Positions 1 to 8,266 of a stretch of DNA of 64,000 nucleotides are shown here, one piece after another. The notes below the pieces were generated by a model that made no database searches, had not been told where the DNA came from, and worked only from the letters and a program-made list of their open reading frames with translations. How positions within the stretch are numbered: the first letter of the stretch is position 1; each line of letters starts with the position of its first letter. Both the position numbers and the translations under genes were made by a program. Origin of the DNA: an uncultured Lachnospira sp. (GTDB taxonomy: Bacteria > Bacillota > Clostridia > Lachnospirales > Lachnospiraceae); the NCBI GenBank assembly GCA_910585095.1, contig CAJUBU010000001.1, forward strand, positions 124,001-188,000, written 5' to 3'.

Positions 1-2405
1 TCGTTTTGCTCCTCTGCAAGTTTTGCACGAAGTATTGCCTCTTTGCCGGATGTCGTCCAGTCTGGTCGCATACCTATCACAGAAAGCATTTGAGTGACAC
101 TCGAACATGTATTAAAATCATCATCTGCAACAAGCGCTCGAAGTCCTTTTAACTCTGGGACAACTTCTTGTATAACAGGACCTGAACATGTTTTAAACTG
201 TAATGATACAGTAAAGGTTGTTCCTTTTCCCTCTTCGCTGACAACAGAAATCTTGCCACCCATCATATCAACAATATTCTTAGTAATTGCCATTCCAAGC
301 CCTGTACCTTGTATTCCACTGACAGTACTTGTTCGCTCTCGCTCAAATGGTTCAAAAACATGCTCTAAAAATTCCTTGCTCATTCCAATTCCAGTATCTT
401 TCACCTGAAATTCATATGAAGCCCAACCTTCAGGCGCATTTCCTTTTTGCAAAATACGCACACCTACAATACCACCTGGCTTTGTAAACTTCATTGCATT
501 GCTCAATAAATTTAATAAAACCTGATTTAATCGAAGTTTATCACACAAAACATGTTCGTTCACCACGTCTGCTGTATCAATATAAAATTCCAACTGCTTT
601 GATGTAATATCTGCCTGCACAATCGTTTTTAAATCGTGCATAACTTCTGGAAGTGATGTTTCTTTTTCCTCAATCTTGACCTTTCCGCTTTCAATACGAC
701 TCATATCTAAAACATCATTAATCAAACTAAGCAGATGATTACTCGATGTTGTAATTTTTGAAAGATAATCTTGAACTTGCTCTATATTATCAATATGTGC
801 CGCTGCAAGTGACGTAAATCCTATAATCGCATTCATAGGTGTTCTAATATCATGGGACATATTATTGAGAAATGTTGTCTTTGCTCGATTAGCATGCTGT
901 GCTGCTGCAAGCGCATCCTCAAGGTCAAACTTATGTCTTTCTAATTGTTCCTCCATTTTTTTCTCATCATCTATATCAACAAAAAGTCCAACAAAAGTAA
1001 TTGGTGAACCATCTTCACGCCTGGACAATCTACCAGCCGCATGAAACCATCTCCAGCCAGCATGCTTTGTCAAAAGACGATATTCCACATTATACGTTTT
1101 CTCTCCAGTATAATCGTTTACTGTATCCCAATATTCTTTTATAACCCAATCTTTGTCTTTTTCATGTAGCAAATCAATCCAAGATTCCAGCTTATTTGGA
1201 AAATCCTTTTCACTCTCATATCCTATCATTTCCCTAAAAACGGGCGTCCATGTACAAGATATCATCTGTGCTTTTTCATTAAAATCCATGCTCCAAAGCC
1301 CTGAACCCATCGCCGCATGGATATTTTCCATTGCGGACTGCTCTTTTTCAATTTGTGCCAAAGCAGCTCTTATTTTATCTCCATCTGCCTTTGCCTGCTC
1401 CAAAAGAATTTTTGAATGTTTCTTAGATTGATGGATTAATTGTAAAAACACTACAATAATAACAAACACTATAATAATAAGCTGAATAATGCCACGATAC
1501 ATCATATCAGAACTAATAGAACTAATATGATTGCTAATAACATTATCTCGAATTAAAATTGTCAACATCCAATTGGTATCTTCTATTGGAATATAACAAA
1601 GCGTCTGCGGCAAACCCTGATAACTAAATGATATCTGTCCTAACCTGCCATTTGTAAAATCATCTTCCACCTGCTCATAGCTAAATTCATTATCAATATT
1701 AGCCTCTCTAAGCGCAAAGAGAAGATTATTTCCAGCTTTAAAATTTCCAAAATCGCCCCCTGTTAAATCCTCACCATTACGATGATATAAACTGCAGTAT
1801 GTCTCATTATAATTTGTTTGCAATGTTAGAGAACTTAACATTTCATCAATATTAATCTGAATAAAACATACCTTGATCTGTGAACCTTGAAATGCAATGT
1901 CCTTTACTGGAACAGCAAGAATTACTTGCTTCTTTGCTCCATAAAGATTCGCTGTACTAACAATAGGCTCGACCAATTCCTCAGAAAGAAAATGATATCT
2001 ACTAAGCCCTGATGATGTACTGTGTTCTGTGTAGACAATTCCATTTTCATCTACTAATGCAAATTTATCCACACCATAAAGTTTTTTAACTCTGCCAAGA
2101 AATGTGCGTAATGTGTCTTGAGATTCTAAATTTAAATCTTTCAACACTTCAAGTGCATTTTTTATGTAAGCAAAATTATTTTTTAATTCCTCAGAAACTA
2201 CTTGAGCTCTTCGACCAGCCAATTCTTCTAAATAAAATTCACTAACTTTGTTTACTGCTTGATTTGTGCCAACTCTTGCACTATTTGACACCCAGATTGT
2301 TGTAATGAGAAGAATCGCTGCAATTATAATTCCGCCTACTATACCATAAGTAATGGTCTGCTTTTTTTGTTTTTTATTTATATTATTTTGCTGTGATTGA
2401 TTCAT
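1..2405 (-). CDS. Hybrid sensor histidine kinase (C-terminus beyond window)
   Basis: Membrane sensor kinase of a two-component phosphorelay, truncated by the window edge after about 801 residues. Seen: an N-terminal membrane helix (about residues 20-40), an extracellular sensor region, a second helix near 300-325, a PAS-like segment, then the phospho-acceptor motif NMSHDIRTPMNAI, ATPase boxes NAMKFT, DTGIGM and GTGLGMAI, and the start of a receiver domain (ALVADDDFN). The ATG at 2405 is preceded by a GGCGG-type ribosome site and begins 20 bp after the stop of the substrate-binding lipoprotein gene, so the two are probably co-transcribed. The extracellular region may read the state of that binding protein; this is inference, and the ligand is unknown. 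Confidence 0.9.
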   Translation of the reverse strand, partial: MNQSQQNNINKKQKKQTITYGIVGGIIIAAILLITTIWVSNSARVGTNQAVNKVSEFYLEELAGRRAQVVSEELKNNFAYIKNALEVLKDLNLESQDTLRTFLGRVKKLYGVDKFALVDENGIVYTEHSTSSGLSRYHFLSEELVEPIVSTANLYGAKKQVILAVPVKDIAFQGSQIKVCFIQINIDEMLSSLTLQTNYNETYCSLYHRNGEDLTGGDFGNFKAGNNLLFALREANIDNEFSYEQVEDDFTNGRLGQISFSYQGLPQTLCYIPIEDTNWMLTILIRDNVISNHISSISSDMMYRGIIQLIIIVFVIIVVFLQLIHQSKKHSKILLEQAKADGDKIRAALAQIEKEQSAMENIHAAMGSGLWSMDFNEKAQMISCTWTPVFREMIGYESEKDFPNKLESWIDLLHEKDKDWVIKEYWDTVNDYTGEKTYNVEYRLLTKHAGWRWFHAAGRLSRREDGSPITFVGLFVDIDDEKKMEEQLERHKFDLEDALAAAQHANRAKTTFLNNMSHDIRTPMNAIIGFTSLAAAHIDNIEQVQDYLSKITTSSNHLLSLINDVLDMSRIESGKVKIEEKETSLPEVMHDLKTIVQADITSKQLEFYIDTADVVNEHVLCDKLRLNQVLLNLLSNAMKFTKPGGIVGVRILQKGNAPEGWASYEFQVKDTGIGMSKEFLEHVFEPFERERTSTVSGIQGTGLGMAITKNIVDMMGGKISVVSEEGKGTTFTVSLQFKTCSGPVIQEVVPELKGLRALVADDDFNTCSSVTQMLSVIGMRPDWTTSGKEAILRAKLAEEQN

Positions 2406-2424
2406 TTTTCTGTTACCGCCATTC

Positions 2425-3651
2425 TTAATCAATTTCCCCATATAGTGTCCGAAGCATCTCTTTGGCACCATCTTGGTAAATAATCGTTGTTATTTCTTCG
2501 GTCTTTTCCGGATAAGCCTCACCTGGTAAAAGTCCATCTGCAATTTTAATCGCTACTTGAACTGTATCAAACCCAATAGAATAGCAATCTTGAACTCCTA
2601 AAGCATAAATAACACCATCTCTAAGATAACGAAGCGCCTCCTGGTCATGATCCATTCCAACAATTACAATATCATTTTCTCGTCCTGCTTCAATAACAGC
2701 TCTAGCAGCACCAACGGGATTACTCATGTTGCAACAAACAATTCCTGCAATATCTTTATAACGCGTTAAAAATTCTTTTGTAAAATCGTAAGCCTTTTCT
2801 ACAATATCGTCATCATATGCCATTTCTATAATTTCCATATTAGGATATTTTTCAATGACATCTTTTGCGCCTAACGCCCTATCTTCATGGCAAGGTGCAC
2901 CCTTTGTTCCTACTAAGACAACCACTTTTCCAGAATATCCAAGTTTTTCACACAAAGCCTCTGTAAGCTCAACGCCATCTTCATAATTATGCGTATTTCC
3001 CACATACGCAATTCGTTTGCACCCATCTTCCTTTGCTGCATCAGAGCTTGAAAAAGTCATTACTTTTTGCCCATCTTCTATCAACTCATTAATCATGGGA
3101 GTAACAACATCAACATCTGCAACATCAACCCCTATAACATCAAAATCTTGCAAGGCTGCCTCCGACAAACGTTTGATTTGATTCTGAGCAGAAGCTGCAT
3201 TTGGTGCAAGATATTCATAGTCTATAATGATTCCCTTCTCCTCATATTGTTTTGCTGCATCCTCTATGCCAAGCGCAACAGCATCCCACCAAGGATGCAC
3301 CACCTTATATGTAAAATAAAAATTATATTTTTTCTTTAAAGGATTATATTCGTCTAATGTATGATTAAAATCAACCACATTAGCAATTCCTTCACTGTTT
3401 TCATTGCTCTGGTTACCTTCATTATTTTCATTGCTTTCATTACTTTTATTACTTTCATTGATTTTATCACTTGAAACTTTCACATTAGATTTTCCGTCAG
3501 GTTCTTGCAAAACTTGGTTATCTATTTTGCTGTCACAACCTGTTAATCCAAAACTATATATACAAAATGTAATAATATATACCATAAAAATAAAATTTTT
3601 AATTTTCAACTTCTTTTTTCCTGTCTTATCTTTAAACATTTTATTAAGCAT
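2425..3651 (-). CDS. Sugar-type periplasmic substrate-binding lipoprotein (RbsB/Peripla_BP_4-like)
   Basis: Extracytoplasmic binding protein of the type-I sugar-binding family. The chosen ATG (3651) has AAGGGAG about 11 bases upstream and gives a basic N-terminus, a hydrophobic stretch and the lipobox LTGC, so the mature protein should be a lipid-anchored surface protein. A 25-residue longer start at 3726 is possible but has a weaker ribosome site. A Ser/Asn/Glu-rich linker follows the lipid anchor, then a two-lobed fold with typical segments (NQIKRLSEAALQDFDVIGVD, GIVCCNMSNPVGAARAV, IVGMDHD). No ABC permease or ATPase gene is adjacent; the next gene is a hybrid histidine kinase, which suggests a sensing rather than a transport role. 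Confidence 0.85.
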   Translation of the reverse strand: MLNKMFKDKTGKKKLKIKNFIFMVYIITFCIYSFGLTGCDSKIDNQVLQEPDGKSNVKVSSDKINESNKSNESNENNEGNQSNENSEGIANVVDFNHTLDEYNPLKKKYNFYFTYKVVHPWWDAVALGIEDAAKQYEEKGIIIDYEYLAPNAASAQNQIKRLSEAALQDFDVIGVDVADVDVVTPMINELIEDGQKVMTFSSSDAAKEDGCKRIAYVGNTHNYEDGVELTEALCEKLGYSGKVVVLVGTKGAPCHEDRALGAKDVIEKYPNMEIIEMAYDDDIVEKAYDFTKEFLTRYKDIAGIVCCNMSNPVGAARAVIEAGRENDIVIVGMDHDQEALRYLRDGVIYALGVQDCYSIGFDTVQVAIKIADGLLPGEAYPEKTEEITTIIYQDGAKEMLRTLYGEID

Positions 3652-3890
3652 GACGGCACAATCTCCCTTCTTATTGATGCTTTTTTGTTGCTTATACCTG
3701 TTTAAAACGTACACAAGCATTTTCACTTTACATACCCCAATATGCCTATTTGCACTAATATGCGTTATCTTTTACACATCGACACCACACTTTGTAATAT
3801 TATACCATAAAGTTCATATAAATTTACATAAAAGTTTACACATAATTTTTTATAATACATACTATAGTATAAAAAACAATGAGGTTTTGT

Positions 3891-4316
3891 ATGAATCGAA
3901 ACTGTTGTTCAAAACCAACTGATAATGGTTCCAATCCATGTGTTATAAATATGGAACAAGCAATACAAAATCAAAATTTCCGAACTACTGTTTGGACTGG
4001 ATGTTATTTACAAATGACGCTTATGTGTATTCCAGAATGTGAAGAAATCGGACTAGAAATTCATACAGATACAGACCAGTTTATTAGAATTGAACAAGGA
4101 AAAGCTGTGGTAAAAATGGGCAGATGTAAAAATCAATTTGATTTTCAGCAAACCATATGTGAAGGAGATGGCGTTTTCATTCCAGCAGGAACTTGGCACA
4201 ATATTATCAATACTGAAAATAATCCTTTAAAGGTATCTTCCATTTATGCACCACCGAATCATCTAAAAGGAACGATACATCAAACAAAAGTGGATGCGGA
4301 AAAGGAAGATTATTAG
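3891..4316 (+). CDS. Small cupin-domain protein
   Basis: Single-domain cupin of about 141 residues. The conserved barrel motifs are visible: EIHTDTDQFIRIEQG (metal-binding histidine and glutamate region) and IPAGTWHNIIN (second motif). Such proteins bind a metal or a small ligand, and some are sugar isomerases or sensors; the exact role cannot be assigned. An upstream ATG at 3879 is in frame, but the ATG at 3891 has GAGG 6 bases upstream and is the better start. It is divergent from the substrate-binding protein gene, with an AT-rich intergenic region between them that should hold both promoters, and is followed by a hairpin. Confidence 0.8.
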   Translation: MNRNCCSKPTDNGSNPCVINMEQAIQNQNFRTTVWTGCYLQMTLMCIPECEEIGLEIHTDTDQFIRIEQGKAVVKMGRCKNQFDFQQTICEGDGVFIPAGTWHNIINTENNPLKVSSIYAPPNHLKGTIHQTKVDAEKEDY

Positions 4317-4369
4317 AGAGGAAAGCTGCGAACTAAATAATTAATGTATAAATTCTTTTCTATATAAAA

Positions 4370-4406
4370 AATATCTGCCAGATATTATAAAATTCTGGCA
4401 GATATT
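4370..4406. terminator. Terminator-like hairpin after the cupin gene
   Basis: A perfect 13-bp inverted repeat (AATATCTGCCAGA and its complement) with an 11-base loop lies 54 bases after the cupin stop. There is no clean T-tract, so this could be a terminator or a small inverted-repeat element. Confidence 0.5.
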
Positions 4407-4557
4407 ATAAATTGTTCAACATTTGATATGTAGTCCTTACAATTTCATTATACATTTTTACCTCTTTAAAAATTAATCTTTAAAAAGCATAAAAAAGGAA
4501 ACTTCACACAAAAATCACTTAATTTTACCACTATATCAAATTGTATTACTACCAAAC

Positions 4558-4821
4558 CTATTGCTTTTTAATCTCTCTCTGTAACTTATTAAAAATATCT
4601 TCTGCCCATTTATTAAATGTAAGCTTTTCTTCGTCTGTATATTTCTTTTGATATATAAATTCTTTTTTCTGCTTTTCCGACAAAGATAACTTTTCTTCGT
4701 CTGTAAAATAACTATATGCTAATTCTGTTCTTAATAAAAAACTTTCATAAGAAGACAACTCATTCTTTCGTTGTTTCTGTTCCTCCTCTGGCAGTAAAAG
4801 CCATTCTCTTGCAGTTAACAT
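4558..4821 (-). CDS. Small hypothetical protein, acidic/lysine-rich, helical
   Basis: An 87-residue protein that I do not recognise. It is charged and probably all-helical, with a short internal repetition of FTDEEKL / YTDEEKL. The ATG is supported by GAGGAG 6 bases upstream. It is the last member of a run of tiny minus-strand genes between 4.5 and 6.8 kb. No signal peptide or membrane segment is visible. Confidence 0.6.
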   Translation of the reverse strand: MLTAREWLLLPEEEQKQRKNELSSYESFLLRTELAYSYFTDEEKLSLSEKQKKEFIYQKKYTDEEKLTFNKWAEDIFNKLQREIKKQ

Positions 4822-4991
4822 TATATCTCCTCAAATAACATCTAATATATAATCCTCTATTACTTTATTAAATATTTAAAATCTATTATCTGTTGAATAC
4901 AAGCCCTCATTTTCCATTGCAAAACTCCTTAAATCATATCCTTTTTAGCATTTTGAATATAAATTCACACTACTCTTAAACAATTTAAAAA

Positions 4992-5183
4992 TTATCTTTC
5001 TATACTTCCACCTTTAGTTCGTGGGGTTTTATAAAGTTCTTCGGTTACTCCAGATGGTTTAGGAAAAATTTTTGACATATGAGCAACTATTTCTTCATCA
5101 AATTTTAAATTGTTAAACTCATTTCTTCTTTTATTAAATTCCTCATACGACTTTAAATTTAGAAATTTCTCTTTTTCTGTCAT
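4992..5183 (-). CDS. Small hypothetical protein
   Basis: A 63-residue charged protein of unknown function. The ATG has GAGG with good spacing (GAGGTAGTAGA before ATG). It lies 21 bp after the stop of the 30-residue gene at 5205-5297, so the two are probably translated from one transcript. It belongs to the small-gene ladder of this region. The C-terminus (PSGVTEELYKTPRTKGGS) looks unstructured. Confidence 0.55.
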   Translation of the reverse strand: MTEKEKFLNLKSYEEFNKRRNEFNNLKFDEEIVAHMSKIFPKPSGVTEELYKTPRTKGGSIER

Positions 5184-5204
5184 TCTACTACCTCATTTAT
5201 CATT

Positions 5205-5297
5205 TTATAAAATAAGAAAAATTTTACGTTTTAAGGGGTTTAAATGTTCTATATATTCTTTGGACAATCCCAAATCCTCTAATTGCTTTTTTGTCAT
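5205..5297 (-). CDS. 30-residue small ORF with strong RBS
   Basis: Reads MTKKQLEDLGLSKEYIEHLN plus a short basic, hydrophobic tail. It is too short for ordinary gene callers but has GAGG upstream of the ATG and is spaced like an operon member before the gene at 4992-5183. The tail (KIFLIL) could be the result of a truncation. Function unknown. Confidence 0.4.
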   Translation of the reverse strand: MTKKQLEDLGLSKEYIEHLNPLKRKIFLIL

Positions 5298-5330
5298 TAT
5301 TTTACCTCGATTTCAAATATATTTTTATAA

Positions 5331-5363
5331 AACAAAAGAACATCCGCTGGTGGATGCCCTTTG
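5331..5363 (-). terminator. Rho-independent terminator (minus strand)
   Basis: On the minus strand the sequence folds with CATCC/GGATG as the core stem, extended by AAAGG/CTTTT across a small internal loop, and runs into a T-rich tract (TTCTTTTGTTTT). It separates the tiny gene ending at 5415 from the one starting at 5297. Confidence 0.5.
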
Positions 5364-5414
5364 AATTATCGTTATTTTATTATATCAATTTAAACTACTA
5401 TCAAACTATGCTGT

Positions 5415-5570
5415 TTATGTTGTTATTTGTTCTTTATGCTTATGTTCTTTTATCTCATTTTCCAATTTTGTTATTTCTTCTTCAAGCTGCTCCTTTGACA
5501 TTTTTTTAATATCATCAGGAATAATAATTCTATCATCTTCAAAATATTCTTTCATACCGTTATCAACCAT
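5415..5570 (-). CDS. 51-residue acidic coiled-coil-like protein (paralogue of 30677-30820)
   Basis: A 51-residue product with the segments RIIIPDDIKKMSKEQLEEEI and a lysine/glutamate-rich helix. It is clearly related to the 47-residue protein encoded at 30677-30820 (RVIIPEYIQKMSKEELKREI) and more loosely to the 36-residue one at 5689-5799. Its ATG overlaps the end of the preceding gene (5563-5658) by 8 bp, suggesting translational coupling. The family is not known to me; a small antitoxin- or immunity-like partner is one possibility, without direct evidence. Confidence 0.5.
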   Translation of the reverse strand: MVDNGMKEYFEDDRIIIPDDIKKMSKEQLEEEITKLENEIKEHKHKEQITT

Positions 5571-5658
5571 TTTTTCTTTCTTGTCTTATTTGTTCTAAAT
5601 ATTTTTCGTTTTCAATTTCACGTTGTACAAGATATTTGCTTTTTTCCTCAAGGCTCAT
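5563..5658 (-). CDS. 31-residue small ORF
   Basis: Encodes a 31-residue, highly charged helix beginning MSLEEKSKYLVQREIENEKY. The ATG has AAAGGA about 12 bases upstream, and the stop overlaps the start of the next tiny gene. Such gene spacing argues for real expression, but with so little sequence the call is tentative. Function unknown. Confidence 0.35.
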   Translation of the reverse strand: MSLEEKSKYLVQREIENEKYLEQIRQERKNG

Positions 5659-5688
5659 ACTTTTACATTTTCCTTTATCTAATCTTAA

Positions 5689-5799
5689 TTATTTTTCAAG
5701 ATAATCAATTTCTTGTTGGATTTCTTGTTTTGTCATTTTATCATATTTTGATAAATCTGGAAATGTATCATCAATAATATATTCAACATTTTTAACCAT
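5689..5799 (-). CDS. 36-residue small ORF, same family as 5415-5570
   Basis: Encodes a 36-residue peptide containing FPDLSKYDKMTKQEIQQEID, which aligns with the IP-x5-KMSKEELxxEI core of the proteins at 5415-5570 and 30677-30820. It has a very strong ribosome site (GGGGGGAGGG) 8 bases before the ATG. Function unknown. Confidence 0.45.
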   Translation of the reverse strand: MVKNVEYIIDDTFPDLSKYDKMTKQEIQQEIDYLEK

Positions 5800-5802
5800 T
5801 AT

Positions 5803-5973
5803 TTTTCCCTCCCCCCAGAAATCAATTTTAAAATTCTTTTCTAATTCTTCCAATATTTTTAACTGTACTTCCTTTTGTGTCCCTTCTCTTTAAGATAATT
5901 ATCTATATATCTTTGCTTGTTATTCCTATCTATGTAGGCAAACAGTGCAATAAGAAAATTATCAAACAAAAAA
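5803..5973 (-). pseudogene. Decayed paralogue of the gene at 30835-31189
   Basis: Minus-strand reading gives a fragment with FDNFLIALFAYIDRNNKQRY and, after a frameshift, QLKILEELEKNFKID. These match, in order, the frameshifted gene at 30835-31189 (EVAIIICYNRWKHFSIYI and IRILKKFKENYAID). The middle is deleted and the two parts lie in different frames, so this is a dead copy. Confidence 0.5.
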
Positions 5974-6185
5974 CTAACATATTTTCATTAGTCTTTTAAT
6001 CGTTTCAATATCTTTAATTCTAATCTTTTATTCATTCTTATAAAGTTCTGCCGATTCTTCTTAGCAGAAATATGACGATTTTTTACATCATATCCTTTTG
6101 AATTTTTTATTTTAAATGTTATAGAATGCTACACAATATTAATTTTTAAATTACATTTAACAAACAATATTCTAACTCAAACATA
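5974..6185 (-). pseudogene. Decayed paralogue of the gene at 30158-30576
   Basis: Minus-strand pieces CNLKINIV, HSITFKIKN, GYDVKNRHIS and ELYKNE-stop-KIRIKDIETIKRLMKIC line up with the gene at 30158-30576, with the C-terminal segment ending at the same KIC-stop. Internal deletion, frameshift and an in-frame stop show it is not functional. Confidence 0.5.
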
Positions 6186-6220
6186 TATTAATCATTGTAT
6201 GGCAATTTTATCAATGTTTT

Positions 6221-6415
6221 TTAAATAATAGTACCTTGTACTAATTTACCACAAAACACCTCATAATTAATTTCCTCATTTAACTGTAGACATTTTTCTA
6301 CCTCCTTAAAAAAATCATAAAAATCTTTATTTGGTGGCATTATATGTGGAACCACTGGATAATATCCAAATTTTTCTTTATATTCTTCTCGAATTTTTTT
6401 GATATCCATTTTCAC
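6221..6415 (-). CDS. Small hypothetical protein
   Basis: A 64-residue protein, not recognised. It contains IREEYKEKFGYYPVVPHI, then a helical acidic part. GAGG lies upstream of the ATG, with a second in-frame ATG two codons later. It is part of the small-gene ladder, and 88 bp separate it from the gene at 6504-6767. Confidence 0.5.
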   Translation of the reverse strand: MKMDIKKIREEYKEKFGYYPVVPHIMPPNKDFYDFFKEVEKCLQLNEEINYEVFCGKLVQGTII

Positions 6416-6503
6416 TACCTCATTTCTATCATTGCAATATCTTCAAGCATCTCATTAAAAATATCATATAATTTAAGAAAGTAATGTCCTGTTAAATATA
6501 ATT

Positions 6504-6767
6504 CTATATCAATTTTTCATTAATAGCAGAACAAATCATACTCAATGATTCTGTATATCCTCTAAGCATTTTCTTATCTTCATTAGAAGCATCAGACTTC
6601 ATAAAATTTTTTATTTCTTCTTGCAGAGTCAAATATTCTTCTTTCATTTTATTTTTAGCTAATATCTTACTTCTCAATTTTTCTGCCTCTGTTTTTGGAT
6701 TATCCATATATTGGTCAATCTTTCTACAAAGCTGTGTAAATTCATGAATATTGTTATTTTTACTCAT
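6504..6767 (-). CDS. Small hypothetical helical protein
   Basis: An 87-residue predicted all-helical protein, beginning MSKNNNIHEFTQLCRKIDQY, of unknown function. AGAAGGAG precedes the ATG at good distance. It is the first gene of the small-gene ladder (transcribed toward 4.5 kb). No membrane segment or known motif is visible. Confidence 0.55.
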   Translation of the reverse strand: MSKNNNIHEFTQLCRKIDQYMDNPKTEAEKLRSKILAKNKMKEEYLTLQEEIKNFMKSDASNEDKKMLRGYTESLSMICSAINEKLI

Positions 6768-6779
6768 TAATCTCCTTCT

Positions 6780-7018
6780 TTTTTTATATACAAAGCTTAT
6801 TTACTTTCTTCGTCACAAATATGTTGTCCTTTTTTAATTAAATTCCTACAAGAAGTGTTAAAATAAGCAGCGAATCTACAGCCGCTCATCAAATCAAAGG
6901 AACAGCTTAATACTAACGTTGGAGAGTATCTAACAAACGCTATAAATTAAAATGTACAGTATAGCTTGCTTAACACATCAACTATGGAAAAAGTAATTAT
7001 TAGCAAGTTATACATTTC
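6780..7018. other. Intergenic region with hairpin after the ugd gene
   Basis: No gene is supported here. A near-palindrome at about 6961-7012 (ATAACTTGCT and AGCAAGCTAT on the minus strand) lies just after the UDP-glucose dehydrogenase stop and could terminate the island's transcript, although it lacks a T-tract. Confidence 0.3.
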
Positions 7019-8266
7019 TTAATCTCTTCCATATAAATCTCTCGTATATACAATGTCATAAACGTCATCAAGGCATTTATCATACCTGTTGGCAATTATT
7101 ACAGAACTCTTTTTCTTAAATGTCTCCAAATTATTTACTACAAGACTCCCAAAAAAGGTCGAATTATCCAGAAGAGAAGGTTCATATATTATTACTTCTG
7201 CGCCTTTAGCTTTTATCTGTTTAATGACACCTTGCACAGAACTATTTCTGTAATTGTCTGAATTACTCTTCATAACAAGTCTAAAAACACCAATAACAAC
7301 TTTCCTTTCTGCATTTAGTGAGAATTCATTATTGTTAATATAGTCGTAATACTCAGCTCTTTCTAATACTCTGCTTGCAATGAATTTTTTTCTGGTTCTA
7401 TTCGCCTCTACAATTGCCTGAATTATGTTTTCAGGCACATTAATATAATTTGCTAATAATTGCTTGGTATCCTTTGGCAAACAATATCCACCATAGCCAA
7501 ACGAAGGATTGTTGTAAAAATTCCCTATTCTAGAATCCAAACAAACGCCTTCTATTATCTGCTTGCTATCCAGTCCCCTTGATTCTGCATATGTATCAAG
7601 TTCATTGAAGTACGCTACTCGCATAGCTAAATAAGTATTAGAAAAGAGCTTTATCGCTTCTGCTTCAGATGCACCAATTACAAGTTTTGGAATATTATTT
7701 TCATCTGCAACATCCGCCAATATATCCGCAAATATCTTAGCCATTTCCACATTTCTTTTATTATCAAGATCAATTCCAACAATAATTCTTGAAGGATGCA
7801 AATTATCATATAACGCCTTCGACTCCCTTAAGAATTCAGGACTAAAGAGGATGTTATCGACTTGTAATTCCTCTCGCATTTTTTTTGTAAATCCAACAGG
7901 AACTGTTGACTTTATTATCATGTATGCGTTTTTATTTACATCAATAACTTCTTTCAGCACCTTCTCGACAATTGATGTATCAAAATAGTTCTTTTTCGAA
8001 TCGTAATTTGTCGGAACTGCAATAATAACAAATTCTGCACCAGTATATGCTTCAACTGAATCCAAGGTGGCTCTTATCGTACTTTTTCCACCTTTTAAAT
8101 ATTTGTTAATATAATCATCATGAATTGGAGAATCTCCCGAATTAATCATATCGATTTTTTCTTTAACCACATCCTTAGCATACACTATATGTTTCTGCCC
8201 TAACAAAAGAGCAAGTGACATTCCAACATATCCTATTCCGACAATTGTAATCTTATATTGTTTCAT
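7019..8266 (-). CDS. ugd: UDP-glucose 6-dehydrogenase
   Basis: Oxidises UDP-glucose to UDP-glucuronate with two NAD+, supplying an acidic sugar nucleotide for glycans or glycosylated metabolites. Seen: an N-terminal Rossmann motif (ITIVGIGYVGMSLALLLG), the conserved VIIAVPTN and STVPVGFTKKM segments, SPEFLRESKA, and the active-site cysteine motif GYGGYCLPKDTKQL. The full family length of 415 residues is present. The ATG overlaps the stop of the RES-domain gene by 4 bp, so the two are translationally coupled. It is the last gene of the 7-27 kb island and is probably the sugar donor enzyme for its glycosyltransferases; a capsule role is an alternative. Confidence 0.93.
   Translation of the reverse strand: MKQYKITIVGIGYVGMSLALLLGQKHIVYAKDVVKEKIDMINSGDSPIHDDYINKYLKGGKSTIRATLDSVEAYTGAEFVIIAVPTNYDSKKNYFDTSIVEKVLKEVIDVNKNAYMIIKSTVPVGFTKKMREELQVDNILFSPEFLRESKALYDNLHPSRIIVGIDLDNKRNVEMAKIFADILADVADENNIPKLVIGASEAEAIKLFSNTYLAMRVAYFNELDTYAESRGLDSKQIIEGVCLDSRIGNFYNNPSFGYGGYCLPKDTKQLLANYINVPENIIQAIVEANRTRKKFIASRVLERAEYYDYINNNEFSLNAERKVVIGVFRLVMKSNSDNYRNSSVQGVIKQIKAKGAEVIIYEPSLLDNSTFFGSLVVNNLETFKKKSSVIIANRYDKCLDDVYDIVYTRDLYGRD

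Noticed and set aside
3780..3890. Specific sigma-A promoter for the cupin gene
   Set aside because: Several TTTACA and TATAAT/TATAGT boxes exist, but none has the 16-18 bp spacing, so no promoter is called.
3067..3922. Plus-strand open frames opposite the substrate-binding protein gene
   Set aside because: They are mirror frames of a clearly coding minus-strand gene, lack ribosome sites and have hydrophobic low-complexity translations.
4558..6767. CRISPR array or tandem repeat in the small-gene region
   Set aside because: Similarity exists between genes at protein level only; there are no regularly spaced direct repeats.
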